Below are positions 52,422-60,938 of a DNA stretch of 64,000 bases, in pieces. Position numbers and translations under genes: made by a program. Under the pieces are notes generated by a model. That model was not told the origin of the DNA, searched no databases, and worked only from the letters and a program-made list of their open reading frames with translations. The number at the start of each line of letters is the position of its first letter. Within the stretch, counting starts at the first letter, position 1. The stretch comes from DASUTB01 sp036374835 (GTDB lineage: Bacteria > Actinomycetota > Actinomycetes > Jiangellales > Jiangellaceae). Where the stretch lies: NCBI GenBank assembly GCA_036374835.1, contig DASUTB010000037.1, positions 42,362-106,361 on the forward strand, given 5' to 3'.

Positions 52422-53804
52422 ATGACAGCTCCGCCAATCGACACTCTCGTCTCGTTGGCCAAGCGCCGGGGCTTCGTCTTTCCGACCGGCGAGATCTACG
52501 GTGGTACCCGATCGGCGTGGGACTACGGACCGCTCGGCGTCGAGCTCAAGGAGAACATCAAACGCGCGTGGTGGCGGGCCATGGTGCAGCTGCGCGACGA
52601 CGTGGTTGGCATCGACTCCGCGGTGATCCTTCCGCGCACCGTGTGGGAGGCGTCCGGGCACGTCGAGTCGTTCGTCGACTCGCTCACCCAATGTCAGGCC
52701 TGCGGCCGCCGGTTCCGGGCGGACCAGCTCATCGAGGAGTACACCGAGCGTCGGGGACACCAGCCTGCCGGGGGGCTTGCCGGCGTCCCTTGCCCGCGAT
52801 GCGCCGCCAGGTCGTCATTCACCGAGCCGAAGATGTTCAACGGCTTGCTGAAGACCCGTATGGGTACCGTCGAGAGCGACGACGGGCTGCACTACCTGCG
52901 TCCGGAGACGGCTCAGGGAATCTTTCTGGACTTCGCTCAGGTGATGACGACGTCCCGTAAGCGGCCACCGTTCGGTATCGCCCAGGTCGGCAAAGCGTTC
53001 CGCAACGAGGTGACCCCGGGCAACTTCATCTTCCGCACCCGCGAGTTCGAGCAGCTGGAGATGGAGTTCTTCGTCCCGCCGGGCAGTGATGAGGGGTGGC
53101 ACGAGCGGTGGATCGCCGAACGGTGGGACTGGTACGTCGATCTCGGACTCGCCGAGACGAGCCTCCGGTTGTACGAGCACCCGTCGGAAAAGCTCTCCCA
53201 TTACTCGAAGCGCACGGTAGACATCGAGTACCGGTTCGGCTTCGCGGGTGCGGAGTTCGCCGAGCTCGAAGGCATCGCCAACCGGACGGATTTCGATCTG
53301 TGCACGCACGCCGAGCACTCCGGCGAGGACCTGCGGTATTTCGACCAGCAGACGGGGGAGAAGTGGTACCCCTACGTGATCGAACCGTCGGCCGGGTTGA
53401 CGCGGTCGGTGCTGGCGTTCCTGCTCGAGGCGTACACCGTGGACGAGGCGCCGAACTCCAAGGGCCGGGCCGATGAGCGGACCGTGCTGAGATTCGATCC
53501 GCGGCTTGCTCCGGTGAAGGTCGCGGTGCTGCCGCTGTCGCGCCGCGCCGATCTGTCGCCGAAGGCCAGGGACCTCGCCGCGGATCTGCGCCGCAGGTGG
53601 AACGTCGAGTTCGACGACGCCGGAGCGATCGGCCGGCGGTACCGGCGGCAGGACGAGGTAGGGACGCCGTACTGCGTGACGGTCGACTTCGACACGCTCG
53701 ACGACGACACCGTCACGATCCGCGACCGCGACACGATGGCCCAGGAGCGAGTCTCGCTCGATCAGGTGGAACCGTACCTGGCGACGCGCTTGCCGGTCGG
53801 CTGA
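52422..53804 (+). CDS. glyS: Glycyl-tRNA synthetase (alpha2 type)
   Basis: This 460-aa class II synthetase has KRRGFVFPTGEIYGGTRSAW, motif 2 in FRNEVTPGNFIFRTREFEQ, and motif 3 near GLTRSVLAFLLEAY. A zinc-ribbon-like insertion (TQCQACGRRFRADQL then VPCPRCAARSSF) is visible at about residues 88-125. No leader peptide or T-box precedes it, in contrast to leuS and trpS. Confidence 0.96.
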   Translation: MTAPPIDTLVSLAKRRGFVFPTGEIYGGTRSAWDYGPLGVELKENIKRAWWRAMVQLRDDVVGIDSAVILPRTVWEASGHVESFVDSLTQCQACGRRFRADQLIEEYTERRGHQPAGGLAGVPCPRCAARSSFTEPKMFNGLLKTRMGTVESDDGLHYLRPETAQGIFLDFAQVMTTSRKRPPFGIAQVGKAFRNEVTPGNFIFRTREFEQLEMEFFVPPGSDEGWHERWIAERWDWYVDLGLAETSLRLYEHPSEKLSHYSKRTVDIEYRFGFAGAEFAELEGIANRTDFDLCTHAEHSGEDLRYFDQQTGEKWYPYVIEPSAGLTRSVLAFLLEAYTVDEAPNSKGRADERTVLRFDPRLAPVKVAVLPLSRRADLSPKARDLAADLRRRWNVEFDDAGAIGRRYRRQDEVGTPYCVTVDFDTLDDDTVTIRDRDTMAQERVSLDQVEPYLATRLPVG

Positions 53805-53914
53805 AATCAAAATCGGCGCAGTCCCGGCAGTACTCCGATGTGATCGGCTCTTCCGCTGTGCCGAAGGCTGGTTCCTGCTACGTTCGATCCCGAGGCGCAC
53901 AACGGGAGTTGCCC

Positions 53915-54724
53915 ATGTCCGACGCGGCACGAGTGGCCCGGTCGTCCGGTCCGCAACACAAGGGCGCCACCGACCAGCGGTTTTCCCGGCTGCGGGTCTA
54001 CAACCTGGTCGCCGCAGCCCTGCATACCGTCCAGGCGGGCGTGGTGCTTGCCCTGTCCAACGACTTCGCGCTCCCGGTCACGGGTACCTATCTCGCCGGC
54101 CCGCCGGGAACCATGCCGCAAGACGCGGTCACCCTGTTCGAGATCGCGTTCGGGCCCGCCGTAGCGCTCTTCCTGCTGCTGGCGGCCGTTGACCACGTCG
54201 TCGTCGCCGTACCGCCGTTCTACCGCCGGTACCGGGCCGGCCTGCTCCAGAACCGCAACTACTTCCGGTGGGTGGAGTACTCGGTCTCCGCGTCGGTGAT
54301 GATCGTCCTCATCGCCCAGCTCACCGGGATCTCCGACATCGCGGCGCTGATCGCCATCTTCGGGGTCAACGCATCGATGATCTTCTTCGGCTGGCTGCAG
54401 GAGAAGTACGTCCAGCCCGGTGCCGGCGAGTGGCTGCCGTTCATCTTCGGATGCCTGGCCGGCGCGATTCCGTGGGTGGCTGTCGTCATCTACGTCGTCG
54501 CGCCCGGGTCGACGACGGATGCCGAGCCGCCGGGTTTCGTCTATGCGATCATCATCTCGCTGTTCGTGTTCTTCAACATCTTCGCGCTCAACCAGTGGCT
54601 GCAGTACAAGGCGGTCGGCCGCTGGCGGGACTACCTCGTGGGAGAGCGCGCCTATATCACCTTGAGCCTGGTGGCGAAGTCGGCGCTGGCGTGGCAGGTG
54701 TTCGGGGGCACGCTCGCCGGCTGA
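53915..54724 (+). CDS. Heliorhodopsin
   Basis: This 269-aa seven-helix protein matches the heliorhodopsin family, retinal photoreceptors with inverted topology (N-terminus inside). Residues Glu121 (counterion, in WVEYSVSAS), His37, His94 and retinal Schiff-base Lys255 (LSLVAKSALAWQ) each lie exactly 14 positions after Glu107, His23, His80 and Lys241 of HeR-48C12. Other marks are SDIAALIAIFGVNASMIFFG and FFNIFALNQWLQYKAVG. ATG 53915 follows GGGAG by 6 nt. The upstream gene is glyS and the downstream ABC genes are convergent, so no partner is evident. No retinal-synthesis gene is in the window. The physiological role is unknown; the protein does not look like a pump. Confidence 0.95.
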   Translation: MSDAARVARSSGPQHKGATDQRFSRLRVYNLVAAALHTVQAGVVLALSNDFALPVTGTYLAGPPGTMPQDAVTLFEIAFGPAVALFLLLAAVDHVVVAVPPFYRRYRAGLLQNRNYFRWVEYSVSASVMIVLIAQLTGISDIAALIAIFGVNASMIFFGWLQEKYVQPGAGEWLPFIFGCLAGAIPWVAVVIYVVAPGSTTDAEPPGFVYAIIISLFVFFNIFALNQWLQYKAVGRWRDYLVGERAYITLSLVAKSALAWQVFGGTLAG

Positions 54725-54763
54725 GCGCCCACGTCGAGTGTGAAGCGATCCTCACCCGTCCCG

Positions 54764-55570
54764 TCAGCGGAGGTCGCGGCGGGTGAACCAGACGGTGCCG
54801 ATGATCATCACGGGGATGATGATCAGCAGCGGAAGGCCGATGGACCGCCACGTCCAGCCGTCGGCCAGCGGCGACGGCTCGAGGAACCAGTACCACGGCG
54901 AGAACCAGCGCAGGTTCGCGAAGAACTCGACGAACGCGGCGAGCGCGAAGATGACGAACGTGGCTACGGCGATCCCTGCCCCGCCGGCGATGGCCGCGCC
55001 CTTACGCCCGGTGGCGGCACCGATCGCGTAGGTAATCGTCGTGAACAGCAGCGCGAGCAGCAGCGACGCGACCCCGGCCGCGACGAACTCCGTCACGCTG
55101 ATCTCGGTGTAGTCCCAAGGGCCCCGGAAGGCGATCAGCACGGCGGTCGATATCGCGGTGACGACGGCCAGCACGATCGCATGACCGACATAGCGGCCGA
55201 GCGCCACGCGTGAGCGGCGAACCGGATTGGCCAGCAACGGTTCCAGCGTGCCCTCGCGCTCCGCTCCGGCGATCGACCATGCGGCCATGCCGATGCCGAG
55301 CACAAGCAGCAGGATGGGGAAGAGGTTGGCATAGAAGTTGCTGTTCCAGAACCCGACCGGACTGGCAATGCTGCCGTCGGCGGCACCGAACATCTCGAGG
55401 AAGCCTTCGTCCATCGACTCCATGAACGCATCGAGGGCGCTGGCCTGTTCGCGAACGGTCGGGTAGCTCGCGCCGATGGCGACGGTCAGCACGATGAACG
55501 CGGCAGACCACCAGATCGTCGACTTGGTTCGCTCCTTGAGCATCTGGCGGAGCACAATGACGGCGCTCAC
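54764..55570 (-). CDS. ABC transporter permease (ABC-2 type)
   Basis: This 268-aa permease has six helices and the ABC-2 segment AWSIAGAEREGTLEPLLANP, VRRSRVALGRYVGHAIVLAV. It pairs with the ATPase upstream through a GTGA overlap and would export a drug or lipid. Family certain, cargo unknown. Converges with the heliorhodopsin gene 40 nt away. Confidence 0.85.
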   Translation of the reverse strand: MSAVIVLRQMLKERTKSTIWWSAAFIVLTVAIGASYPTVREQASALDAFMESMDEGFLEMFGAADGSIASPVGFWNSNFYANLFPILLLVLGIGMAAWSIAGAEREGTLEPLLANPVRRSRVALGRYVGHAIVLAVVTAISTAVLIAFRGPWDYTEISVTEFVAAGVASLLLALLFTTITYAIGAATGRKGAAIAGGAGIAVATFVIFALAAFVEFFANLRWFSPWYWFLEPSPLADGWTWRSIGLPLLIIIPVMIIGTVWFTRRDLR

Positions 55571-56463
55571 TGGTTCTCACGCTCCTCGCCGTAGTACTGG
55601 AAGAAGATGTCCTCGAGGTCGTCGTCGTGGCTCACGATGCGCTCGACCTCGCGATCGGCGATGTGCTTGACCAGCGCGGCGACGCTGCCGTCGACGACGA
55701 CGTGCGCGATCCGTCCGTCGACCTGGACCTCGGACGTCCCGGCGACGCCATCCAGAAATCCCGGCGGTAGATCGTCGGCGAACCGCAATTCGAGCCGCTG
55801 CCGCGCCTCGGCGCGCAGGTTCGCCATGCTGTCCTCGCGGATGAGTTCGCCGAGGCGCAGGATGCCGACCCGGTCGGCGATGTTCTCGACCTCGGGCAGC
55901 AGGTGGGACGACCACAGGACGGCCGTCCCGTCAGCGCACCGGTCCTGGACCATTCGGAGCACGGTGCGCTGCAGTAACGGGTCCAGCCCACCGGTCGCCT
56001 CGTCGAGGACCAGGACATCCGGATCGTGCATGAGTGCCTGGATGACCGCGACCTTGCGGCGGTTGCCGGTGGACAACTCACCGATCTTGCGGGTCGGATC
56101 GAGCGTGAGCCGCTCGCACAGCGCCTCGGCCCTGGCCCACGGCACACCGCCCCGAAGGTCGCCGTACCACTTGAGCAGATCGCGTACCTTCAGGTGCCGG
56201 TCGAGCGTGACGTCGCCGCCCACGTATCCGACGCGACGCCGAACGTCCGGGTCGCGGGGGTCGCCGCCGAACAGCGACACCGAGCCGCCGGACGGGTTGA
56301 GGAAGCCCAGCAGGCAGCGGATCGTCGTCGTCTTGCCGGCGCCGTTGGGGCCGAGCAGCCCGTAGATCTCGCCCGGCTGTACGGCCAGGTCGAGCGACTC
56401 GACGGCGGTCAGGCTGCCGAATCGTTTGGTGAGGGCCCGGATGTCGATCACGGGCGAGGTCAC
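55567..56463 (-). CDS. ABC transporter ATP-binding protein
   Basis: This 298-aa ATPase has Walker A GPNGAGKTTTIRCLLG, signature LSTGNRRKVAVIQALM (a variant of LSGGQ), Walker B DVLVLDEATGGLD and a C-terminal extension typical of DrrA-like drug exporters. Start GTG 56463 follows GGAGGACGAC and overlaps the tetR stop. It is the middle gene of a three-gene exporter operon. Confidence 0.9.
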   Translation of the reverse strand: MTSPVIDIRALTKRFGSLTAVESLDLAVQPGEIYGLLGPNGAGKTTTIRCLLGFLNPSGGSVSLFGGDPRDPDVRRRVGYVGGDVTLDRHLKVRDLLKWYGDLRGGVPWARAEALCERLTLDPTRKIGELSTGNRRKVAVIQALMHDPDVLVLDEATGGLDPLLQRTVLRMVQDRCADGTAVLWSSHLLPEVENIADRVGILRLGELIREDSMANLRAEARQRLELRFADDLPPGFLDGVAGTSEVQVDGRIAHVVVDGSVAALVKHIADREVERIVSHDDDLEDIFFQYYGEERENQ

Positions 56464-57065
56464 GTCGTCCTCCTGTCGTCGGGGGTGATCAGCATTCCAT
56501 GGGTGTAGATCTCCAGGGCGAAGCGGCCGTAATGCAGCAATACCTCGTGCTGATCGGTCTCGCCGAGCGCCCGCGCCATGTGCTCGCCGAGCACGATCGT
56601 GACGAGATCCCAAAGCACGAGAGTCGCGGCGCGCGCCCGTGCATCAGCGGTGGGACGGATGATGCCCCGTTTCTCGGCATCGTCCAGCATCGCTTCGGTG
56701 ATGTCGATGAACCGGTCGACGAGTTCGTCGGTGCGGGTGCCGCCCTCGACAAGCGCGCGCCGCACGTATCCGACGAGATCGGTGAAGCCGGCGAACATCT
56801 CGGCGATCGATCCGGGTTGATCGCCGACGTCGGGCCGGTGCAACCACGGCTCGATCTCATCCATCATCCTGCTGACGACGTAGTCGTCGCATGCCGTGCG
56901 CAGCCCGTCCTTCGAGCCGAAGTGGTGCAGGACCAGGCCGGGGGAGACGCCGGCCTCAGCCGCGATCGCGCGGACGGTCGCTCCCTCGAACCCTTCGGCT
57001 GCGAACCGGGCAAGCGCGGCGTCCCGGATTCGCGCTCGAGCGGTGAGGTCGTCGGCTGAACGCAC
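56460..57065 (-). CDS. TetR-family regulator of the ABC exporter operon
   Basis: This 201-aa regulator has an N-terminal HTH (RIRDAALARFAAEGFEGATV, RAIAAEAGVSPGLVLHHFGS) and a C-terminal ligand domain. Start GTG 57065 lies 7 nt after a -10-like TAGAAT, suggesting a leaderless mRNA. It is the first gene of the operon and probably represses it. Confidence 0.9.
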   Translation of the reverse strand: MRSADDLTARARIRDAALARFAAEGFEGATVRAIAAEAGVSPGLVLHHFGSKDGLRTACDDYVVSRMMDEIEPWLHRPDVGDQPGSIAEMFAGFTDLVGYVRRALVEGGTRTDELVDRFIDITEAMLDDAEKRGIIRPTADARARAATLVLWDLVTIVLGEHMARALGETDQHEVLLHYGRFALEIYTHGMLITPDDRRTT

Positions 57066-57091
57066 GTTCAGTATTCTAACCGATCGTTCAG
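57065..57091. promoter_or_regulatory. Candidate TetR operator, direct CGTTCAG repeat
   Basis: CGTTCAG occurs at 57065-57071 and 57085-57091, 20 bp apart (two helical turns), flanking the -10 of the tetR promoter. It is a plausible operator for the adjacent TetR regulator, though direct rather than inverted. Confidence 0.4.
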
Positions 57092-57211
57092 AGGGGACGG
57101 TGGGCCGTCCCCGAATTCCTCCCGAAAAGTTGTTGGCACCCGCTGTGCCCGTGGCTCCTACGTATGACAGCGCGGAGGAACAGCCTCCGGCCGACACACA
57201 AGGAGCGAACG

Positions 57212-57928
57212 ATGCGTACCTACCTGACCCGACTGACCGTGACCGCAGCCGGCGCCGTGCTGACCGGTGTGAGCCTTGCCGGAGTCGCGCATGCCGGCGA
57301 GGATGACGACTTCTTCGTCGCGGATCCGGCGATCCTGACGGAACTCGGAAATCTCGAGCCGTGTGATGAGATCCCGGCGTCCGACGACATGCTGTTTCCG
57401 GTCGATCCGAACTGGGAGCCCGAAGACCTGCTCGTGCCTACCGAGCCGGACGACAAGATCGAGACGCCGTGGGACGGGTTGGATCTCGTGCCGTGCTACC
57501 AGATCCCGACCGATCCCGGCGATGACGATGGCGGGGACGACGATGGCGGCGCCGACGACGGCGACGACGGCGGGGATGACGGCAATGGCGGCGATGCCGG
57601 CAACGGCGACGGTGGCAACGGTGGCAACGGTGGCAACGGAAGCGGTGGCGGTGCCGGTGCCCAGGACGACGGCGGCACGAGCGGCCAGCCGACCGACCAA
57701 CCGTCCGGCGACCCGAACGATGGCGTGGGCGATGAGGACTTCGGCGAAGCCGCCGACGACGCGTCGCCGCAGCCGGAGCGGGTGGCCCTCACGCCGACCG
57801 CAACGACGGGTGACGACACCGCAATGTTGCTGGCGGTGCTCGCCGGGATGCTCGGCACCGTCGGCCTGCTGATCCTGATCTACGGGCTGCGCAAACGCCC
57901 GCGGCGTGGCCAGCAACCGGCGCGATGA
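57212..57928 (+). CDS. Secreted, membrane-anchored surface protein with Gly/Asp-rich linker
   Basis: This 238-aa protein has a signal peptide (MRTYLTRLTVTAAGAVLTGV, cleavage near AHA-GE), an acidic domain, a Gly/Asp/Asn low-complexity stretch (about residues 105-155) and a C-terminal helix (LLAVLAGMLGTVGLLILIYG) with a basic tail KRPRRGQQ. The C-terminus resembles a sorting signal, but no clear LPXTG is present. AAGGAG precedes ATG 57212 by about 6 nt. Function unknown. Confidence 0.7.
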   Translation: MRTYLTRLTVTAAGAVLTGVSLAGVAHAGEDDDFFVADPAILTELGNLEPCDEIPASDDMLFPVDPNWEPEDLLVPTEPDDKIETPWDGLDLVPCYQIPTDPGDDDGGDDDGGADDGDDGGDDGNGGDAGNGDGGNGGNGGNGSGGGAGAQDDGGTSGQPTDQPSGDPNDGVGDEDFGEAADDASPQPERVALTPTATTGDDTAMLLAVLAGMLGTVGLLILIYGLRKRPRRGQQPAR

Positions 57929-57951
57929 GCTCCGGCCCAACGACCGGCGGC

Positions 57952-57982
57952 GGGTCCTGGCTTGGAGGGGCAGCCAGGACCC
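57952..57982 (+). terminator. Terminator-like hairpin after the surface protein gene
   Basis: A perfect 11-bp stem GGGTCCTGGCT/AGCCAGGACCC (57952-57962 with 57972-57982) around 9 nt, 23 nt after the stop. No T-tract follows. It separates this gene from the sigma factor and supports the sigma start at 58015 rather than 57925. Confidence 0.6.
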
Positions 57983-58014
57983 GTCGCCCTGTCTCGAACT
58001 CGGGAGGATCCGAT

Positions 58015-59529
58015 GTGCCGAAACTGGTGCCATCGCCGGCAAGGTCGCCTATCGTCACGAACGTGGATGACGCGGGCATCGTGGAGGCGATGCGTCAGCG
58101 CGACCAGGCGGGCCTGGCTGCGGCGTACGACGCATACGCCAACCCGCTCTACACGTACTGCGTCTCTTTGCTTCGCGACCAAGACCGTGCCGGTGACGTC
58201 CTGCACGACGCGTTCATCGTGGCGTACGAACGCATCGGCCAGCTGCGCGACCCGAGCCGGCTGCGGCCGTGGCTCTACGCCATCGCCCGCAACGAGTGTC
58301 AGCGCGTCTTCCGGGAGCGCAACCGCTCGGCGCCGCTGGATGAGGCGGTCGCGGTGAGCGACGAGACCGTGGAGATGGGCGCCAGGTTGCGTGAGACTGA
58401 GCTCCGCGGGCTGGTCCGGACCGCTGTGGGCGGTCTGAACCCGCGTGAGCGTGAAGTCATCGAACTCGCCGTGCAGCACGACCTGGCCATCGATGATGTG
58501 GCCAAGGCGCTGGGCCAATCGTCCAAGTACGTACATGCGCTCCTGTCGAAAGCCCGCCGGCAGCTCGAGAAGTCGCTCAGCGCACTGATCGTCGCGCGGA
58601 CCGGACGTGCGTCGTGCGGCACGCTGGACGGGCTGCTCGCCGGGTGGGACGGCGGCATGACGGTGCTGCTGCGCAAGCGGGTCGCCAGGCACATCGAGCA
58701 GTGCCCGACCTGCGCGGAACGCAAGCGGCGCGACGTCAACGCCATGGCGCTGCTGGCGACGACGCCGATCCTGGCTGCGCCGCTGGCTCTTCGGGACAGC
58801 GTGCTGTCCGACGCGACGTCGCTGGTCTCGGCGAACCGCGAGATCGCCGAGCGCGCCGGGAAGTTCGACGGCGACGGATTTCCCCCGGCCGCGGCGGCGC
58901 ACCGGGCAGGTGGCTGGATGCTTCCGGTGGCCGCGGCGCTCATCGGTGCCGCGATCGTGCTCGGCGGGCTGTCGTATGTCGTCGGCGGTCCGCTGGACGA
59001 CCTGTTGGCCGGAGGGGGCGGGACGCCGTCCCCCACTGTCACGGCGCCGAGCTCACCGGTGCCCGCTGCCGCACCACCACCGGCGAATCCCGGCGTGACG
59101 GTGGACATCACGCCGGACGAGACGCCGGCGCAGACCGATGCACCCGAACCGCCGGAGCCGACGCCAACCGAGGAAACCACACCGACCCCGGAGCTCACGC
59201 TTCCGAAGGCGACTCTTGTCCCGGTGCCGCCGAAGGCACTCGGTGTGTACTGCGATCGTGCCTTGACGCAGCTCTGCTCCGAGGTCGATTTCGGCAGCAC
59301 GAATCAGGCCGTGGTGTTCCTGGCATCGAATATCGAGAAGGTGCTGGACGTGACAACGTCGACCAACAACGCGGACTTGATCGTGGACCCGCCGACCATG
59401 CAGGTGAGCGCGCAAGCGACGCAGGTCCGGCTGCTCGGCGGTTGCGGCGAGATGCTCGTGATGTTCATGGTCGCTGAGCCGTCCCAGACCGAGCAGCTGA
59501 CTGTACTCGCATCCCCATGCGTCGACTAG
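58015..59529 (+). CDS. Sigma-70 family factor fused to zinc finger, membrane helix and C-terminal domain
   Basis: This 504-aa protein has sigma region 2 (YTYCVSLLRDQDRAGDVLHD, AFIVAYERIGQLRDPSRLRP) and region 4 (LNPREREVIELAVQHDLAID, DVAKALGQSSKYVHALLSKA). An anti-sigma-like zinc motif HxxxCxxC follows at residues 226/230/233, then a helix (about 300-323), a Pro/Thr-rich linker and a cysteine-containing outer domain of about 100 residues. The layout suggests a membrane-held sigma factor. GTG 58015 follows GGGAGGA by 7 nt. Confidence 0.85.
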   Translation: MPKLVPSPARSPIVTNVDDAGIVEAMRQRDQAGLAAAYDAYANPLYTYCVSLLRDQDRAGDVLHDAFIVAYERIGQLRDPSRLRPWLYAIARNECQRVFRERNRSAPLDEAVAVSDETVEMGARLRETELRGLVRTAVGGLNPREREVIELAVQHDLAIDDVAKALGQSSKYVHALLSKARRQLEKSLSALIVARTGRASCGTLDGLLAGWDGGMTVLLRKRVARHIEQCPTCAERKRRDVNAMALLATTPILAAPLALRDSVLSDATSLVSANREIAERAGKFDGDGFPPAAAAHRAGGWMLPVAAALIGAAIVLGGLSYVVGGPLDDLLAGGGGTPSPTVTAPSSPVPAAAPPPANPGVTVDITPDETPAQTDAPEPPEPTPTEETTPTPELTLPKATLVPVPPKALGVYCDRALTQLCSEVDFGSTNQAVVFLASNIEKVLDVTTSTNNADLIVDPPTMQVSAQATQVRLLGGCGEMLVMFMVAEPSQTEQLTVLASPCVD

Positions 59530-59534
59530 CGATT

Positions 59535-59626
59535 CTGAATGATCACGTTCGGCATGAGTCACGTAGCTTCACCAGGCATGCATACCTGATGAAGCTACGT
59601 GACTCATGCCGAACGTGATCACTCAG
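59535..59626. repeat. Palindromic intergenic repeat, family A copy 2
   Basis: Perfect 31-bp arms pair 59541-59571 with 59590-59620 (GATCACGTTCGGCATGAGTC...) around an 18-nt loop; one further mismatch allows extension to 59535-59626. It begins 5 nt after the sigma stop and matches the copy at 694-783. Confidence 0.95.
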
Positions 59627-59670
59627 AGTGTGGCCGACGGCCAGGCGGGACCGAGGCGTAGGGCATCCTG

Positions 59671-60801
59671 GTGCGGATGAACGTGCTGCAGTTGGGTCCG
59701 ATCACGGTGTCGCCACCGGTCGTGCTCGCGCCGATGGCCGGTATCACGAATGCGGCGTTCCGCCAGTTGTGCGCCGAGCAGGGCGCCGGGCTGTACGTCT
59801 GCGAGATGATCACCTCGCGGGGGATCGTCGAGCGGGACGAGAAGACCTTGTCGATGCTGGAGTTCGCCTCGAACGAGGCGGTCCGTTCGGTGCAGCTCTA
59901 CGGCGTCGATCCGCATCACGTGAGCGAAGCGGTGAAGGTTCTGGCGAACGATCACGGCGTGGCGCACGTGGATCTGAACTTCGGTTGTCCGGTGCCGAAG
60001 GTGACGCGCAAGGGCGGGGGAGCGGCGCTGCCGTACAAACGAGGTCTGCTCGCCGGCATCCTGGAGGCGGCGGTCGCGGCGGCCGAGCCGTACGGGATCC
60101 CGGTCACGATGAAAACCAGGATGGGAATCGACGAGCACAACCTGACCTATCTCGACGCCGGCCGGATTGCCGAAGAGTCGGGTTGTGCGGCGATCGCGCT
60201 GCACGGCCGGACCGCCGCCCAGCACTACTCCGGCGCCGCGGACTGGGCGGCGATCGGCCGTCTTGTCGAGCATGTGTCGATACCGGTGCTCGGCAACGGG
60301 GACATCTGGGAGGCCGCCGACGCACTGCGGATGGTCAAGCGCACCCGGGCCGCGGGCGTCGTGATCGGACGTGGCTGCCTGGGCCGTCCGTGGTTGTTCC
60401 GCGACCTGGCCACGGCGTTCGCGGGTGAACCGGCCCCGCGGCTTCCCACCCTCGGCGAGGTGGCCGTCATGATGCGCCGGCACGCCGAGCTGCTCGCGGA
60501 CCTGATGGGCGAGGACAGGGGTTTACGCGACATGCGCAAGCACATGGCCTGGTACCTCAAGGGTTTTGTGGTCGGGCAGGAGGTGCGTGCCGCCCTCGGC
60601 ATGGTCTCGACCCTTGCCGAGCTGGACGGGCTGGTCGCGCGGCTCGATCGTGATCAACGGTTCCCGGCCGGCGAGATCGGTACGCCGCGCGGGCGGCAGG
60701 GCAGTCCCCGCCCGGTCAAACTGCCGGCCGGCTGGTTGGATGATCAGTATGGGGTCGACGAAGACCTGAGCGCGGCCGAGATCGGCATCTCGGGCGGATA
60801 G
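59671..60801 (+). CDS. dusB: tRNA-dihydrouridine synthase
   Basis: This 376-aa flavoprotein reduces uridines in the tRNA D-loop. Motifs are VVLAPMAGITNAAFRQLC, DLNFGCPVPKVTRKGGGAAL (catalytic Cys), ALHGRTAAQHYSGAADW and GNGDIWEAADALRMV. The start is GTG 59671 or ATG 59677. A family A palindrome lies before it. Confidence 0.94.
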   Translation: MRMNVLQLGPITVSPPVVLAPMAGITNAAFRQLCAEQGAGLYVCEMITSRGIVERDEKTLSMLEFASNEAVRSVQLYGVDPHHVSEAVKVLANDHGVAHVDLNFGCPVPKVTRKGGGAALPYKRGLLAGILEAAVAAAEPYGIPVTMKTRMGIDEHNLTYLDAGRIAEESGCAAIALHGRTAAQHYSGAADWAAIGRLVEHVSIPVLGNGDIWEAADALRMVKRTRAAGVVIGRGCLGRPWLFRDLATAFAGEPAPRLPTLGEVAVMMRRHAELLADLMGEDRGLRDMRKHMAWYLKGFVVGQEVRAALGMVSTLAELDGLVARLDRDQRFPAGEIGTPRGRQGSPRPVKLPAGWLDDQYGVDEDLSAAEIGISGG

Positions 60802-60938
60802 CGCGCGCCCACCACAGCGGTGAAGTTACCCGCTGGTAGCTTCAGAACGGACCACAAGTCTCTTTCAGCTGTAATGCCCGAACCGTATCGTGAGTAATAG
60901 AGCGGAGACCCCGCACACACCCATGGGAGGGCCGGCCC

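Noticed and set aside
53805..53914. A light-regulated promoter before the heliorhodopsin gene
   Set aside because: A TACGTT -10-like string is present near 53879, but no convincing -35 or regulator site could be supported.
57925..58014. Start of the sigma factor at ATG 57925 overlapping the surface-protein stop
   Set aside because: A perfect hairpin at 57952-57982 lies inside that extension, and GTG 58015 has a much better ribosome site.
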